Assembly (NCBI RefSeq): GCF_013328205.1
Contig: NZ_JABULH010000004.1
Span: 1 to 64,000 of the forward strand
Direction of reading: 5' to 3'
Source: Sphingomonas hominis
Lineage (GTDB): Bacteria; Pseudomonadota; Alphaproteobacteria; Sphingomonadales; Sphingomonadaceae
Length of the DNA: 64,000 bases
The number at the start of each line of letters is the position of its first letter. Positions within the stretch are counted from its first letter, which is position 1. The notes beneath the pieces are model-generated. The model was not told the DNA's origin, did not search any database, and saw only the letters and a list, made by a program, of their open reading frames with translations. A program made the position numbers and the translations under genes. Positions 18,759 through 28,900 of the stretch are shown here, piece by piece.

Positions 18759-19799
18759 ATGAAGATCGACCATCCTGCCGCCACCGACGTTCGTGTCGAG
18801 GAGCGCGCGGCCGTCGACGCGGCGACCTTCGCAGCCGAGATCGATCCGCGCGCGACACCGATCATCCTGCGCGGGCAGGTGGCGCATTGGGCGAGCGTGC
18901 AGGCAGCAAGCGGCGGTGATCGCGCGATCGCCGCGTATTTGGCGAGCCTGGGGAGCGGAGGCCGGCCGCTCGACGTGCTGGTCGGTGGGCCGGAATACCG
19001 CGGTCGCTTCTTCTATCGCGGCGACAATCTGGAAGGCTTCAACTTTCACCGCGAGCAGGCGCCGCTGGAACTGCTGCTTAGCGAATTGCTGCGGCTCGCA
19101 ACCGTGCCCGAGCGCGAGCGGCACATCCTGTACGCGAATGCGGCGCTCGCGCCCGAGCATCTGCCGGGATGGGCGAGTGCGAACCCGCTCGATCTGCCGC
19201 TGGGCGGTGCGCAGCCGCGGTTGTGGATCGGCAACGGTTCGCAGACCGCAACGCATTACGACGGGTCGACTAATCTCGCCTGCGTGGTCGCGGGGCAGCG
19301 TCGCTTTACGCTGTTTCCGCCCGATCAGGTCGGCAATCTGTATGTCGGGCCGCTCGACCGTACGCTCGCCGGGCCGCCCGCCAGCATGGTCGATCCGCTC
19401 GCGCCCGATCTCGCGCGTTACCCGCGCTACGCCGACGCGCTTCAGCACGCGATGGTGGCCGATCTGGGACCGGGCGACGCGTTGTTCATGCCCGCGATCT
19501 GGTGGCATCACGTGCAGGCGTTCGGGACGCTCAACGTGTTGTGCAATTACTGGTGGGCGTTCGATCCCACTGCCTCGGCATTCAACGCGGTGGTGCACGC
19601 GTTGATGGCGGTGCGCGACCGCCCGGCGGCGGAGAAGGCGGGATGGCGTGCCTGGTTCGATCACTTCGTGTTCAATGAAGACGCCGCGGCGGCGGGCGAC
19701 CATCTGCCCGCCCCCGCGCGGGGGGTGCTGGGTGCGGCCAGTCCGGAGCGGACCGAGCGACTCCGCGCCTACCTGCTGCGGGTGCTGCAACGGCGCTGA
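18759..19799 (+). CDS. cupin-like / JmjC-type protein (FIH-like fold)
   Basis: A 346-residue cytoplasmic protein of the cupin_8/JmjC superfamily, which contains Fe(II)/2-oxoglutarate hydroxylases acting on proteins. The metal triad is visible as His166-x-Asp168 in ATHYDGSTN and a distal His at 250 or 251 in IWWHHVQAF. RFTLFPPDQVGNLYVGPLDRT, GDALFMPAIWW and LNVLCNYWW complete the double-stranded beta-helix. Such genes occur beside TonB receptors, SapC and tryptophan-halogenase genes in sphingomonads, Caulobacter and Xanthomonas (older name PASS1). It faces four minus-strand halogenase homologues and resembles the gene at 56142. Catalytic competence is likely from the intact triad; the substrate is unknown. 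The ATG at 18759 is the first after the divergent operator region. Confidence 0.82.
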   Translation: MKIDHPAATDVRVEERAAVDAATFAAEIDPRATPIILRGQVAHWASVQAASGGDRAIAAYLASLGSGGRPLDVLVGGPEYRGRFFYRGDNLEGFNFHREQAPLELLLSELLRLATVPERERHILYANAALAPEHLPGWASANPLDLPLGGAQPRLWIGNGSQTATHYDGSTNLACVVAGQRRFTLFPPDQVGNLYVGPLDRTLAGPPASMVDPLAPDLARYPRYADALQHAMVADLGPGDALFMPAIWWHHVQAFGTLNVLCNYWWAFDPTASAFNAVVHALMAVRDRPAAEKAGWRAWFDHFVFNEDAAAAGDHLPAPARGVLGAASPERTERLRAYLLRVLQRR

Positions 19800-19866
19800 G
19801 CGATGACGGGCAGGGGCCATGCGACGCTCTTGACCATCAGCGCGGGTGACGCCGAGGTCAGTTCGT

Positions 19867-21357
19867 TCATTCCGGCGCGAGCCGGCGCAGCGCCTCGACA
19901 TGGTATGGCATGTGCGCCAGCGAGGCGCTGACCACGCGCTCGATCTGTTGCAGTCGGTGCGACACCAGATCGGCGGAAATCGCATCGCAGATGGGATCGT
20001 GCGCGTCGATGAGTGCTCGCTGGCCCGCGAACAGCGCGAGCCAGCTTGTTTCGTTGAACAGTTCGTCGGGCTCGCGAAAGATACGGCCACCGGCGCGGAA
20101 CAGCGCCAGCTTCTCGGCCATCCCGTCCGGGATCGGCGCGTTCGCGCGCTCGCGCCAGAACGGTTCGGGGCGGTCGTTCAGGTGATAATGCGCGACCAGG
20201 AAGTCGCGGATGCGCGCGAACTCGCCCGCCATGATGCGATTGTAGCGCTCAACGATCGCGGGCGCGGTCGGAGTGGCGGGCGGCATCATGCGGACGAGAT
20301 GCTGAATGCCGCTCTGCACCAGATGGATGCTGGTCGATTCCAGCGGTTCCATGAAGCCGGCGGCGAGCCCGAGCGCGATGCAATTGCCGCTCCAGAAGCG
20401 GCGGCGGTGCCCGGTCGCGAACCGGATCAAGCGCGGCTCGGCGAGCGGTTCGCCGTCGATTGCGTCGAGTAGCGCGCGCTGCGCCGCATCGTCGTCGAGA
20501 TGCGCGCTCGAATAAACCAGGCCGTTGCCGGTGCGATGCGCGAGCGGAATACGCCAGCGCCAGCCCGCCTCGTGCGCGATCGCGCGGGTGAGCGGCAGGG
20601 GCGCGGCATCGGGCGGCGAAGGCACCGCGACCGCGCGGTCGCACGGCAACCACCGCGACCAATCGTACCATCCGGCACCGAGCGCCCCTTCGATCAACAG
20701 CGCGCGAAATCCCGAGCAGTCGATGAACAGGTCACCCGAAATCCGCGCGCCATCGGCCAGATGGATCGCGGCGACGCCGTGCGGGCCGGGCTCGACATGC
20801 TCGACCGTTCCCTCACGGCGAACGACCCCGTGCTGCTCGGCATGGGCGCGCAGGAAGGCGGCGTAGCGCGCGGCATCGAAGTGATACGCGTAAGCGATGC
20901 GCGACAGCGGTGAGTTGCCGTTGGCGATCGGGCGCGAGAAGCGCCCGGCTTCGCCCGCGCGCGCCTCCAGCGAGTAATGATCGAGCGGCTCGGCTCCGCC
21001 GTGCAGGCGCGCGCGCAGCCACTGCGCGGCGAACGGCGTGCCCGCGATTTCGGTGCCGATCTGTCCGAAAGGATGAACGTAGGTTTCGCCTGCGCGCGTC
21101 CACCCTTCAAACCGGATCCCCATCTTGTAGCTGCCGCCGGTCGCGCGCAGGAACGCGTCCTCGTCGATGCCGAGCATCGCATGAAAGGTGCGGATCGGCG
21201 GGATCGTTGCCTCACCGACGCCGACGGTCGGGATCTCGTCCGACTCCACCAACGTCACTTTGCCCTCCGCCGGCACGCACAGCCGGCCGAGCGCGGCGGC
21301 CGCCATCCAGCCCGCGGTGCCGCCGCCGACGATGACGATTGATCGTGGCGCGGTCAT
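19867..21357 (-). CDS. tryptophan-halogenase family protein A
   Basis: A 496-residue FAD-dependent halogenase homologue, fourth and last gene of an overlapping operon. Diagnostic features are all present: FAD motif GGGTAGW at 11-17, GVGEATIP at 46-53, catalytic Lys78 in GGSYKMGIRF, the family motif WRWRIP at 266-271, and the chloride-site Glu340-Ser341 in FMEPLESTSIH. In characterised members (PrnA, RebH) FADH2 and O2 form HOCl, which passes to the Lys. A separate flavin reductase is needed and none is seen here. There is no signal peptide, so it is cytoplasmic. The ATG at 21357 overlaps the stop of gene B (ATGA). The substrate is unknown; free tryptophan is doubtful in this setting. Confidence 0.88.
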   Translation of the reverse strand: MTAPRSIVIVGGGTAGWMAAAALGRLCVPAEGKVTLVESDEIPTVGVGEATIPPIRTFHAMLGIDEDAFLRATGGSYKMGIRFEGWTRAGETYVHPFGQIGTEIAGTPFAAQWLRARLHGGAEPLDHYSLEARAGEAGRFSRPIANGNSPLSRIAYAYHFDAARYAAFLRAHAEQHGVVRREGTVEHVEPGPHGVAAIHLADGARISGDLFIDCSGFRALLIEGALGAGWYDWSRWLPCDRAVAVPSPPDAAPLPLTRAIAHEAGWRWRIPLAHRTGNGLVYSSAHLDDDAAQRALLDAIDGEPLAEPRLIRFATGHRRRFWSGNCIALGLAAGFMEPLESTSIHLVQSGIQHLVRMMPPATPTAPAIVERYNRIMAGEFARIRDFLVAHYHLNDRPEPFWRERANAPIPDGMAEKLALFRAGGRIFREPDELFNETSWLALFAGQRALIDAHDPICDAISADLVSHRLQQIERVVSASLAHMPYHVEALRRLAPE

Positions 21358-22871
21358 CGTGGGACTTGAGCGGGGCAGTTGCTTGCGAGATACTCCTCGT
21401 GCCGCGGCATGCGTCGTGCGGCATCGGCGAAGAGGCCGCGCAGGCGCTCGAACCTCGCGTCTATCTCGCGGCTCGGGACCGTGTCCGCCAGCCGGTCCCA
21501 TCCGTCAGGGACGACACCTTGCCCCAGCAGCACCGCGACCCAGCTCGCTTCGGCGAACAGGTCGTCCTCCCAGCGGAACAGCCGGCCGCGCCGCCGCCAC
21601 AACGCGATCTTCTCGCGCAGGCTGTCGGGGATGCCGCGCGTGCGCGCCTCACGCCAGAATGGTGAGTCGTCGCGCCGTGTCGCGTAATAGTGCAGGACAA
21701 GAAAGTCGCGGACTTGATCGAATTGCGTCTCGGCTAGCCGGTTGTAGGCGTCGATCTCGACGGGTGAGAAACCCTGGTCGGGGAAGAGCGCGAGCAGCTT
21801 GGATATACCGCTCTGCACCAGATGGATGCTGATCGATTCCAGCGGCTCGGCGAAGCCAGACGCGAGACCCAGCGCGACGACGTTGCCGATCCACTGCTTG
21901 CGACGGCGACCCGCGGTGAAGCGAAGCACGCGCGGGTCGGCGAGCGGCGCGCCATCGACCCCGGCGTTGAGCGTCGCGGCTGCCTCATCGTCCGAACAAT
22001 GCGCGCTGCTGTAGACGTAACCGTTCCCCGTGCGGTGCTGCAGCGGGATGCGCCACTGCCATCCCGCCGCGCGAGCAGTGGCACGCGTGAAGGGTGGAAT
22101 GGCGGTGCCGATGTTGGCGGTCGGCATCGCCACCGCGCGGTCGCACGGCAGCCACCGCGACCAATCCTCGTAGCCTGCGTGCAGCGCTTGCTCGATCAAC
22201 AGGCCGCGAAAGCCCGAGCAGTCGATGAACAGATCGCCCTCGATCCGATGCCCGCCGGCAAGCGTCACGTGCTGCACATGCCCGGTCTCGCCATCGAGCG
22301 AGGCGTCGACCACTTCACCCTCGACCCGCGACACGCCGTCGCGCTCCGCCCGACTGCGCAGAAAGCGGGCGTAGAGGCCGGCATCGAAGTGATAAGCATG
22401 CGCCATCTGCGACAGCACCGAGGCGGGGTCGGGCGAGGGCGGCAGGAAGCGCCCGGCGCGCGCCGCCACCGCGCACAAGGAGTAACGCTCGATCGGCTCG
22501 TCCACTCCCGCCGCCATGCGACGTCGCCAGTAATGGTGAAAGCGCACGCCTTCGATGTCGAAGCCGAAGCCGCCGAAGGGGTGCAGGTAACGCTCGCCTA
22601 GCGCACCCCAGTCGACGAACTCGATCCCGAGTTTGAAGCTGCCGGCGGTCGCCGCCAGGAACGCGTTCTCGTCGATGCCGAGCATCGCGTTGAAGCTACG
22701 GATCGGCGGGATCGTCGCTTCGCCGACACCAACGGTGCCGATCGCGTCCGATTCGATCAGCGTCACGTCCGTGCCCAGCGGGATCAACCGCGCGAGCGCG
22801 GCGGCGGCCATCCAGCCGGCGGTGCCGCCGCCGACGATGACGACGCGGCGGATCGGCGCGCCGATCGTCAT
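21354..22871 (-). CDS. tryptophan-halogenase family protein B
   Basis: A 505-residue flavin-dependent halogenase homologue, third gene of the operon. It keeps the FAD motif GGGTAGW (14-20), GVGEATIP (48-55), Lys80 in AGSFKLGIEF, WQWRIP (271-276) and Glu345-Ser346 in EPLESISIH, so the halogenation chemistry could be intact. It resembles protein D most (shared LHPFG/IHPFG, FHHYW, CSGFRGLLIE and IPLQHRTGNG stretches), pointing to tandem duplication. Its ATG at 22871 overlaps the stop of gene C by ATGA, and its own stop overlaps the start of gene A, so all copies are translationally coupled. Confidence 0.88.
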   Translation of the reverse strand: MTIGAPIRRVVIVGGGTAGWMAAAALARLIPLGTDVTLIESDAIGTVGVGEATIPPIRSFNAMLGIDENAFLAATAGSFKLGIEFVDWGALGERYLHPFGGFGFDIEGVRFHHYWRRRMAAGVDEPIERYSLCAVAARAGRFLPPSPDPASVLSQMAHAYHFDAGLYARFLRSRAERDGVSRVEGEVVDASLDGETGHVQHVTLAGGHRIEGDLFIDCSGFRGLLIEQALHAGYEDWSRWLPCDRAVAMPTANIGTAIPPFTRATARAAGWQWRIPLQHRTGNGYVYSSAHCSDDEAAATLNAGVDGAPLADPRVLRFTAGRRRKQWIGNVVALGLASGFAEPLESISIHLVQSGISKLLALFPDQGFSPVEIDAYNRLAETQFDQVRDFLVLHYYATRRDDSPFWREARTRGIPDSLREKIALWRRRGRLFRWEDDLFAEASWVAVLLGQGVVPDGWDRLADTVPSREIDARFERLRGLFADAARRMPRHEEYLASNCPAQVPR

Positions 22872-24286
22872 GCCGCCGCTCGCCACAGCGGTGCCATGGC
22901 GTCGACGTATCGGGGCAGGGCACGGACCTGCGCGATGGCGCGGGTGCGCTGCTCGACCAAATGCTGCTCGATGTCGGTCAGCGGGATCAGGTCGGCACGG
23001 GCATCGTAGCGGCGTGGCATGAGGCCCAGGGCGTCGAACATCGCGGCCCAGTCGGCCTCGTCGAATGGTTCCTCGTCGAACATCGGCAAGCGTCCGCGCG
23101 CGGCGAAGAGATCACGCTTCGCGCTCAATCGTTCTGGCACCGGCATGGGTCGCCGCTGATCCCAGAACGCTCCCGCACGGCTCGCCACGGCATAATGCGC
23201 GATGACGAAGTCGCGCGCGCCCTCCCACGCCTCCGCAGTCGCCCGGTTGAAAGCGGCGGCCTCGATCGGGGCGACAGGGTCAGCGGGCCATAGCTGGATC
23301 AATCGCGCGAGCGAGCTCAGGAGCAGCGTCAGCGCAGTAGGATGCAGCGGTTCAAGGATGCCCGCCGCGGCACCGAGCGCGATGCAATTGCCTCGCCATG
23401 TGTCGACGCGGCGTCCGGAGCGGAACCGCTCGCCACTGCCTTGGACGCTGCACGTCAGCCGGACGTCGACGCCGTTCAGCGGCCATGTCGCGGTCCAGCC
23501 AGCGTTGTGCGCGTCGACCTGCGAATAGGGCGGCGGCGCGCCTTCGGCCGCGATCACCTCCACGTGCCGGTGGTCACACGGCAGCCAGTGCGACCAGTCC
23601 TCGAACGCCGCTTCGAACTGCCCGGCGACGCTCGCGGCGACGCCTGAGCAGTCGAGCACCAGCAGCGGCGCGATGGTGCTGCCGTCGCTGAGCAGCAATT
23701 GCGTCACGATGCCGGCGGCCTCGACCGCAGAGGTTGCGAGCGGGGCGGGTAGTTGCTGCACGCCCGCGTTCACCGCCGCGGCACGGATCAGTGCGAGGTA
23801 GCGCGCCGTCGGCAGATGCAGCGCGTGCGGGATTGACGTGTCCGCACACCGTCCGGCCTGCGCGGCGAGCGCGGCGGCACTGTAATCGGCCAAGCGCACT
23901 GGATGGTTCGCCGCCCGCGCGCGCGCAACGAGTTGATGAAAGGCGATGCCTTCGCGCGGCGCACCTGTCTCGCCGTAAGGCAGGAACGCCGCCGCACCAT
24001 CGTTTCGCCAACCGCCGAATGCGACGCCGAGCGCTTGGCCACCGCCCGTCGCGCGAAGCAAGGCGTGCTCATCCAGCCCCACCTCGGCGTGAAAGCGCGC
24101 CGCCTGCGGCGGGATCGCGATCACGGGCGCGAAATCGCCGAAGCCGTCGTGGACGTGTTCACTCTCGGCGGTGTCAGTGGCGACGACGAGGATGCGGTAG
24201 CGATCACGCGGCAATCGATGCGCCAGTGCCGCCGCGGTTAACCAGCCACACAGGGTTTCACCAACGATGGCGATCGTCTGCATCAT
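22868..24286 (-). CDS. degenerate tryptophan-halogenase homologue C (predicted pseudoenzyme)
   Basis: A 472-residue protein aligned along its length with the neighbouring halogenases (LDEHALLRATGGG, LDCSGVAAS, FEDWSHWLPCDHR, WRGNCIALGAAAGILEPL) but stripped of the catalytic features. The FAD loop GGGTAGW is GETLCGW at 9-15. GVGEATIP is replaced by HDGFGDFAPVIAIPP. The catalytic Lys is Ala85 in GGGQALGVAF. WxWxIP is WTATWP. The chloride-site EPLES is EPLHP at 312-316. The frame is nonetheless open with ATGA overlaps on both sides, so it is not an ordinary pseudogene. A structural or regulatory partner of B or D is one inference; a changed, non-halogenating function is another. The first of two adjacent ATGs, at 24286, is taken as start. 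Confidence 0.82.
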   Translation of the reverse strand: MMQTIAIVGETLCGWLTAAALAHRLPRDRYRILVVATDTAESEHVHDGFGDFAPVIAIPPQAARFHAEVGLDEHALLRATGGGQALGVAFGGWRNDGAAAFLPYGETGAPREGIAFHQLVARARAANHPVRLADYSAAALAAQAGRCADTSIPHALHLPTARYLALIRAAAVNAGVQQLPAPLATSAVEAAGIVTQLLLSDGSTIAPLLVLDCSGVAASVAGQFEAAFEDWSHWLPCDHRHVEVIAAEGAPPPYSQVDAHNAGWTATWPLNGVDVRLTCSVQGSGERFRSGRRVDTWRGNCIALGAAAGILEPLHPTALTLLLSSLARLIQLWPADPVAPIEAAAFNRATAEAWEGARDFVIAHYAVASRAGAFWDQRRPMPVPERLSAKRDLFAARGRLPMFDEEPFDEADWAAMFDALGLMPRRYDARADLIPLTDIEQHLVEQRTRAIAQVRALPRYVDAMAPLWRAAA

Positions 24287-25782
24287 GCCGCTTTCAAGCG
24301 CGCCAAGTGATCTTCGTGCAACGGCATTGCTGCGGCCGCGTGACGACAGGCGGCAGCAATTGCTGCGACGTGCCCGCGGGCAGTGGCAGCGGAGGCGTCG
24401 GCGACCAGCGGGTGGACGCGCGCGGGCGTGATCCCTTGTCCGTGATAGACCGCAAGCCAGCTGGCAGGCAGAAACATGCCCTCGCGGTATTGCGCCACGA
24501 TGCCGCAATCGCGGAACTCATCCATCTTCTCGACCAGCGACGGCGGCAGCTCCAGCGCGCGCATGTGACGCCAGAAGGGCGTGTCGTCGCGCGTGGTGGC
24601 GCAATAATGAAGCACGAGGAAGTCGCGCACGCGTTCGTATTCGAGCGCCATCGCCCGATTGAACTCAGCGACATCGGCAGGATCGACGATGCCATTGGTC
24701 GGGAACAGCTCCAGCAGCTTGCCGATTGCGAGCTGAATCAGGTGGATGCTCGTGGATTCGAGCGGTTCGAGGAAGCCAGCCGACAAGCCGATCGCGACAC
24801 AATTACCGATCCACTGGCGGCGACGCCGCCCGGTGTGGAAGCGCAGCAGGCGCGGGTCGGCGAGCATCTCGCCTTCCACATTCGCCAGCAGCAGTGCGCG
24901 CGCGCGCTCGATATCGGTGAAGCGGGTCGAGAAGACGTGCCCGTTGCCGGTGCGATGCTGAAGCGGGATACGCCACTGCCACCCCGCCTCGCGCGCGGTC
25001 GCACGAGTGTAGGGGGTGAGCGGGCCGACGCTCTCCGACGGCATCGCCCAGGCGGCATCGCACGGCAACCAGGGCGACCAATCGTCGTATCCGGCCGCCA
25101 GTGCGCCCTCGATTAACAGGCCGCGGAAGCCGGAGCAGTCGATGAACAGGTCGCCGTTGACGCGGCGGCCATCGGCCAGCTCCACCGCCGCGATACGCTC
25201 TGCATCCGCTTCGACGCGAACAACGCGGCCCTCGACGCGCTCAACTGCCCGCGCCTCGGCGTAGCGGCGGAGGTAGGCCGCGTAGAGCGATGCATCGAAC
25301 TGATAAGCGTAAGAGAAGGTCGAGCCGATCGCGCGCTGATCATCGGATGGCAGCGCGAAGCGGTTGGCGCGCGCCGCGATGATCGGCAACGAACATTCCT
25401 CGAGCGCTGGAACGCCGCCGCCCGCGCTAGCGGCGTGCAGCCAATAATGATGGAAAGGCAGGCCGTTGATGTCGTGCCCGAAGTCACCGAACGGGTGGAT
25501 GTAACTGTCGCCGATCCGACCCCAGTCGCGGAACTCAATGCCGAGTTTGAAGGTCGCGTGGGTGCGCCGGATGAAGTCGGCTTCGTCGATACCCAATCGT
25601 TTATTGAAGAAGCGGATGTGTGGGACCGTCGCCTCGCCGACGCCAACCGTACCGATCTCTTCCGACTCGATCAGGACCACGTCGGCCAGACGACCGGCGA
25701 CGCTCCAGCCGAGCGTGGCAGCGGTCATCCATCCCGCGGTTCCGCCGCCGACGACGACGATGCGCATCCGCGCCGGCTCCAT
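24283..25782 (-). CDS. tryptophan-halogenase family protein D
   Basis: A 499-residue FAD-dependent halogenase homologue and first gene of the four-gene operon (D-C-B-A). GGGTAGW at 12-18, GVGEATVP at 47-54, catalytic Lys79 in HATFKLGIEF (the same number as in PrnA), WQWRIP at 268-273 and Glu342-Ser343 in EPLESTSIH are intact. A strong ribosome site (GGAGAGG) precedes the ATG at 25782. It is divergent from TonB receptor 1, with 166 bp between them containing a perfect LacI-type palindrome, so receptor and halogenases are probably induced together. Family members in Xanthomonas halogenate indoles in vitro, often with bromide; the natural substrate here is unknown. Confidence 0.9.
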   Translation of the reverse strand: MEPARMRIVVVGGGTAGWMTAATLGWSVAGRLADVVLIESEEIGTVGVGEATVPHIRFFNKRLGIDEADFIRRTHATFKLGIEFRDWGRIGDSYIHPFGDFGHDINGLPFHHYWLHAASAGGGVPALEECSLPIIAARANRFALPSDDQRAIGSTFSYAYQFDASLYAAYLRRYAEARAVERVEGRVVRVEADAERIAAVELADGRRVNGDLFIDCSGFRGLLIEGALAAGYDDWSPWLPCDAAWAMPSESVGPLTPYTRATAREAGWQWRIPLQHRTGNGHVFSTRFTDIERARALLLANVEGEMLADPRLLRFHTGRRRRQWIGNCVAIGLSAGFLEPLESTSIHLIQLAIGKLLELFPTNGIVDPADVAEFNRAMALEYERVRDFLVLHYCATTRDDTPFWRHMRALELPPSLVEKMDEFRDCGIVAQYREGMFLPASWLAVYHGQGITPARVHPLVADASAATARGHVAAIAAACRHAAAAMPLHEDHLARLKAA

Positions 25783-25801
25783 CTGCCTCTCCTCACCAGG
25801 A

Positions 25802-25814
25802 TGTTACCGTTACA
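25802..25814. promoter_or_regulatory. possible second regulatory palindrome upstream of halogenase D
   Basis: TGTTACCGTTACA, a 13-bp near-palindrome 20 bp upstream of the halogenase D start. It resembles a LacI-type operator with one central base missing, so it may be a weaker site or belong to another regulator. Confidence 0.3.
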
Positions 25815-25912
25815 AACAAACGGAATACATTGTCGATCTAATGCAAATTAGGGCTGGAAAAAAGCTCTCTTGGTGAGTAGCGAGGTTGGGCTAAAGGCGC
25901 TGCAATCGGTAA

Positions 25913-25926
25913 TGATAGCGCTATCA
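25913..25926. promoter_or_regulatory. LacI-type operator upstream of TonB receptor 1
   Basis: TGATAGCGCTATCA, a perfect 14-bp palindrome 22 bp before the receptor start at 25949 and 130 bp upstream of the divergent halogenase D. It is the most symmetrical member of the set in this window. Confidence 0.8.
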
Positions 25927-25948
25927 GGCTTTGGGGGGATGTTTGAGC

Positions 25949-28900
25949 ATGCAGGTTAATTCCATCAAGTCGCGGACATTCGGTCGGATGGCGATGCTGA
26001 AAGGCGGTGCGTCGATCACCGCGCTGTGCCTCGCCGCCGTGCCGGTCGTCGCGGTTGCCCGACCCGCCATCGTGCAGGAAGACGCTGCTGCGCAGAGCGC
26101 GAGCCGTACCGTATCTTCTGACGCGGCCGCCTCGATGCAGGGGCAGGGACAGCTACAGTCGCAACCGTCCGCTAACGCGCAGGTGCCGTCGGGTGGCGCG
26201 GAGGTGACGCCGGTCGAAGAAGCGACCGCGACCCCGCAGGAGGCGGCCGCGAACGAGGACGTCGTCGTCACCGGCATTCGCCGCAGCTTGCAGAGCGCGC
26301 AGGCGATCAAGAAGAACTCGGACGTCGTCGTCGATTCGATCTCGTCGGAGGACATCGGCGCGCTGCCTGACCGATCGGTTACCGAAGCGTTGCAGCGCGT
26401 CCCCGGCGTGTCGATCAGCCGCTTCTCCGCCGGCGTTGACCCGGACCATTTCTCGACTGAGGGCTCGGGCGTGGTGGTGCGCGGCCTGACCTACACCCGC
26501 TCGGAGATCAACGGCCGCGATTCGTTCAGCGCCAACAACGGTCGCGGCCTCTCGTTCGCGGATGTGCCCGCCGAATTGCTGGGCGGCGTCGACGTGTTCA
26601 AGAGCCCGTCCGCCGACATGATCGAGGGCGGCATCGCCGGCACGGTCAACCTGCGTACGCGGCTGCCATTCGATTCGACCGGCTTCACCGCCGGCGGCAC
26701 GCTGGAAAATAACTACGGCGATTTCGTCAAGAAGTCCGCGCCGACGGTGTCGGTCCTGCTGAGCGATCGCTGGCAGACCGGGATTGGTCAGTTCGGCCTG
26801 CTGGGCAGCTTCGTGCGGTCGCAAATCCGCTCGCGCGCCGACAGTGTGCAGATCTCCAACTGGGGTGAGCGGGTCCTGACTTCGACCGGCGCGTTGCTCC
26901 AGCCGCTCGACGCCAACAACAATCCGAACCTCGGCACGACCGTGTACGTGCCGCGCGGCGCCGCAACGCGCAGTCAGGAGTTCAACCGCACCCGCTACGG
27001 CTACTCGGCCGCCGGGCAGTTCCGCAGCAACGACGAAAGGCTGACCGCGACCGCGCAGTTCCTGCGGTCCGACTCGCGCGAGGCATGGACCGAGAACTCG
27101 ATCGAGGTCGCGACCGATAACGTGCTGGCGGCGGGCGATTCGCAGCCGTTCCCCGGCACCAGCTTCACCTTCGACGACGACAATGCGTTCACCAGCGGGC
27201 TGATCACCGGTCCGAACGGCTACCGCGCCGATCAGGACCCGGCGAACGGCGGCGACCTGCGCACGCCGACGAACGGCCTGCAGAGCAACAACATTGCACG
27301 CGGCAACCGGTCGCGCTTCGTGACCAACGATGCCAGCTTCAACGTCAAATGGCAGCCGACCGAGCGGCTGGGCGTGACGGTCGACTACCAGCACGTCTGG
27401 TCAAAGGTGAAGGTCACGGACCTGACGGTCTGGGGCACGACCTATCAGAATGCGGACATTCGCCTGGACGGCACGAAGCCGGCGTTCGTCAACTTCGTGC
27501 CCGTCACCAACGAGCCGAACAATTACCAGAACGCCGCGCATCCGAGCTACCTCGACCCGTACAACAGCTTCTACCGCTCGGCGATGGACCACATTGAGGA
27601 CAGCGCGGGCAACGAGGATTCAGCTAGGATCGACCTCGATTATTCCTTCCCGGAAGAGAGCTGGATCAACTCGATTCGAGCCGGCTACCGCTTCTCCGAT
27701 CGCCAGAACGAAGCGCGCTCGACCGCGTACAATTGGGGCGTGCTGAGCGAGATCTGGGGCGGCGGCACCGACGCGAGCGGCGCGTCGGTCGGCGCGGGCG
27801 GCCCGGTATGGTTCGACCGACCAGTCGATGGCAATCCGGCGACGCGAACGGCGGGCAGTACCGCGCCGCAGGAGGCATTTCTCTACGACAATTTCTTCCG
27901 CGGCAAGGCGAATGATCCGTCGAACGGCGGACGCCTGTTCTACCCGGGCCAGCTGCTGCAAGACTATGGCTCCGCGGTGCAGCAGGTCAGCCAGATTGCG
28001 TCGGAATGGCGTGGCTTCACCTCGACCAACTCGGGTGCCGACGGCTGGGTACCGCTCGCCGCGCGCTCGGGCGTGATCGCGGGAACGCCGTTCCGTCCGG
28101 GCGAGGTCAACCCCGTCAGCGAGCGCAACAACGCGGCCTATTTCCTGGTGCGGTTCGGCAACGACCTGTCGAACGGCTGGAACCTGAGCGGCAACGTCGG
28201 CGTGCGCTATACCAAAACTCGGCGTATCTCGTCGGGGTTCTTCTCGTTCAACAATCAGGCATTCAACTGTGTCGCGCCGACTGACGGCAGTGCGATCTCA
28301 CGCTTCTGCGCACTGCCGGACGCAACAAGGGCCGCCGCCGCCGCGTTCCAGAACGGTACATTGGTGCTCAACAACGCGCGCGTCACCTACGATTACTTCC
28401 TCCCGAGCTTCAACGTGAAGCTGGCGGTGGGCGGCGGGTTGCAGTTCCGCGCCGCGTTCAACAAGAGCGTCGCGCCGCCTGACTTCGGTCTCACGCGCTC
28501 GTTCTACAACATCGGGTTGAACACCAGCGACCAGACGATCCTGTTTAACGGTGCACCGGTCGCGATCTTCGATGTCGGCAACCCGAACCTGAAGCCGGTG
28601 CGCGGTGATAATTACGACCTGACCGCCGAATGGTATTTCTCCAGCGTCGGCCAGCTGACCTTCTCCGCATTTGCCAAGAATCTGTACGGCGTGCAGTCGG
28701 TCGGCACGCAGCGATTAAGCTTCACCAACAACGGTGCGACGTTCGACGCGATCGTGACGACGCCGCTCAACTCGGAGGAAACCGGCAAGGTGCGCGGCTT
28801 CGAAGTTGGGTACCAGCAGACCTACGGCTTTCTGCCATCGGTGCTTGGTGGACTGGGCTTATCGGCCAACTACACCTTTGTTCATTCATCGGGCGTGTCG

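Noticed and set aside
22868-24286. Halogenase homologue C as an ordinary pseudogene
   Set aside because: The frame is intact with ATGA overlaps on both sides and conserved length. Substitutions are concentrated at catalytic motifs, so it is listed as a predicted pseudoenzyme CDS.
26153-27394. 413-codon minus-strand frame inside TonB receptor 1
   Set aside because: Antisense shadow of the receptor barrel without domain or start signal.
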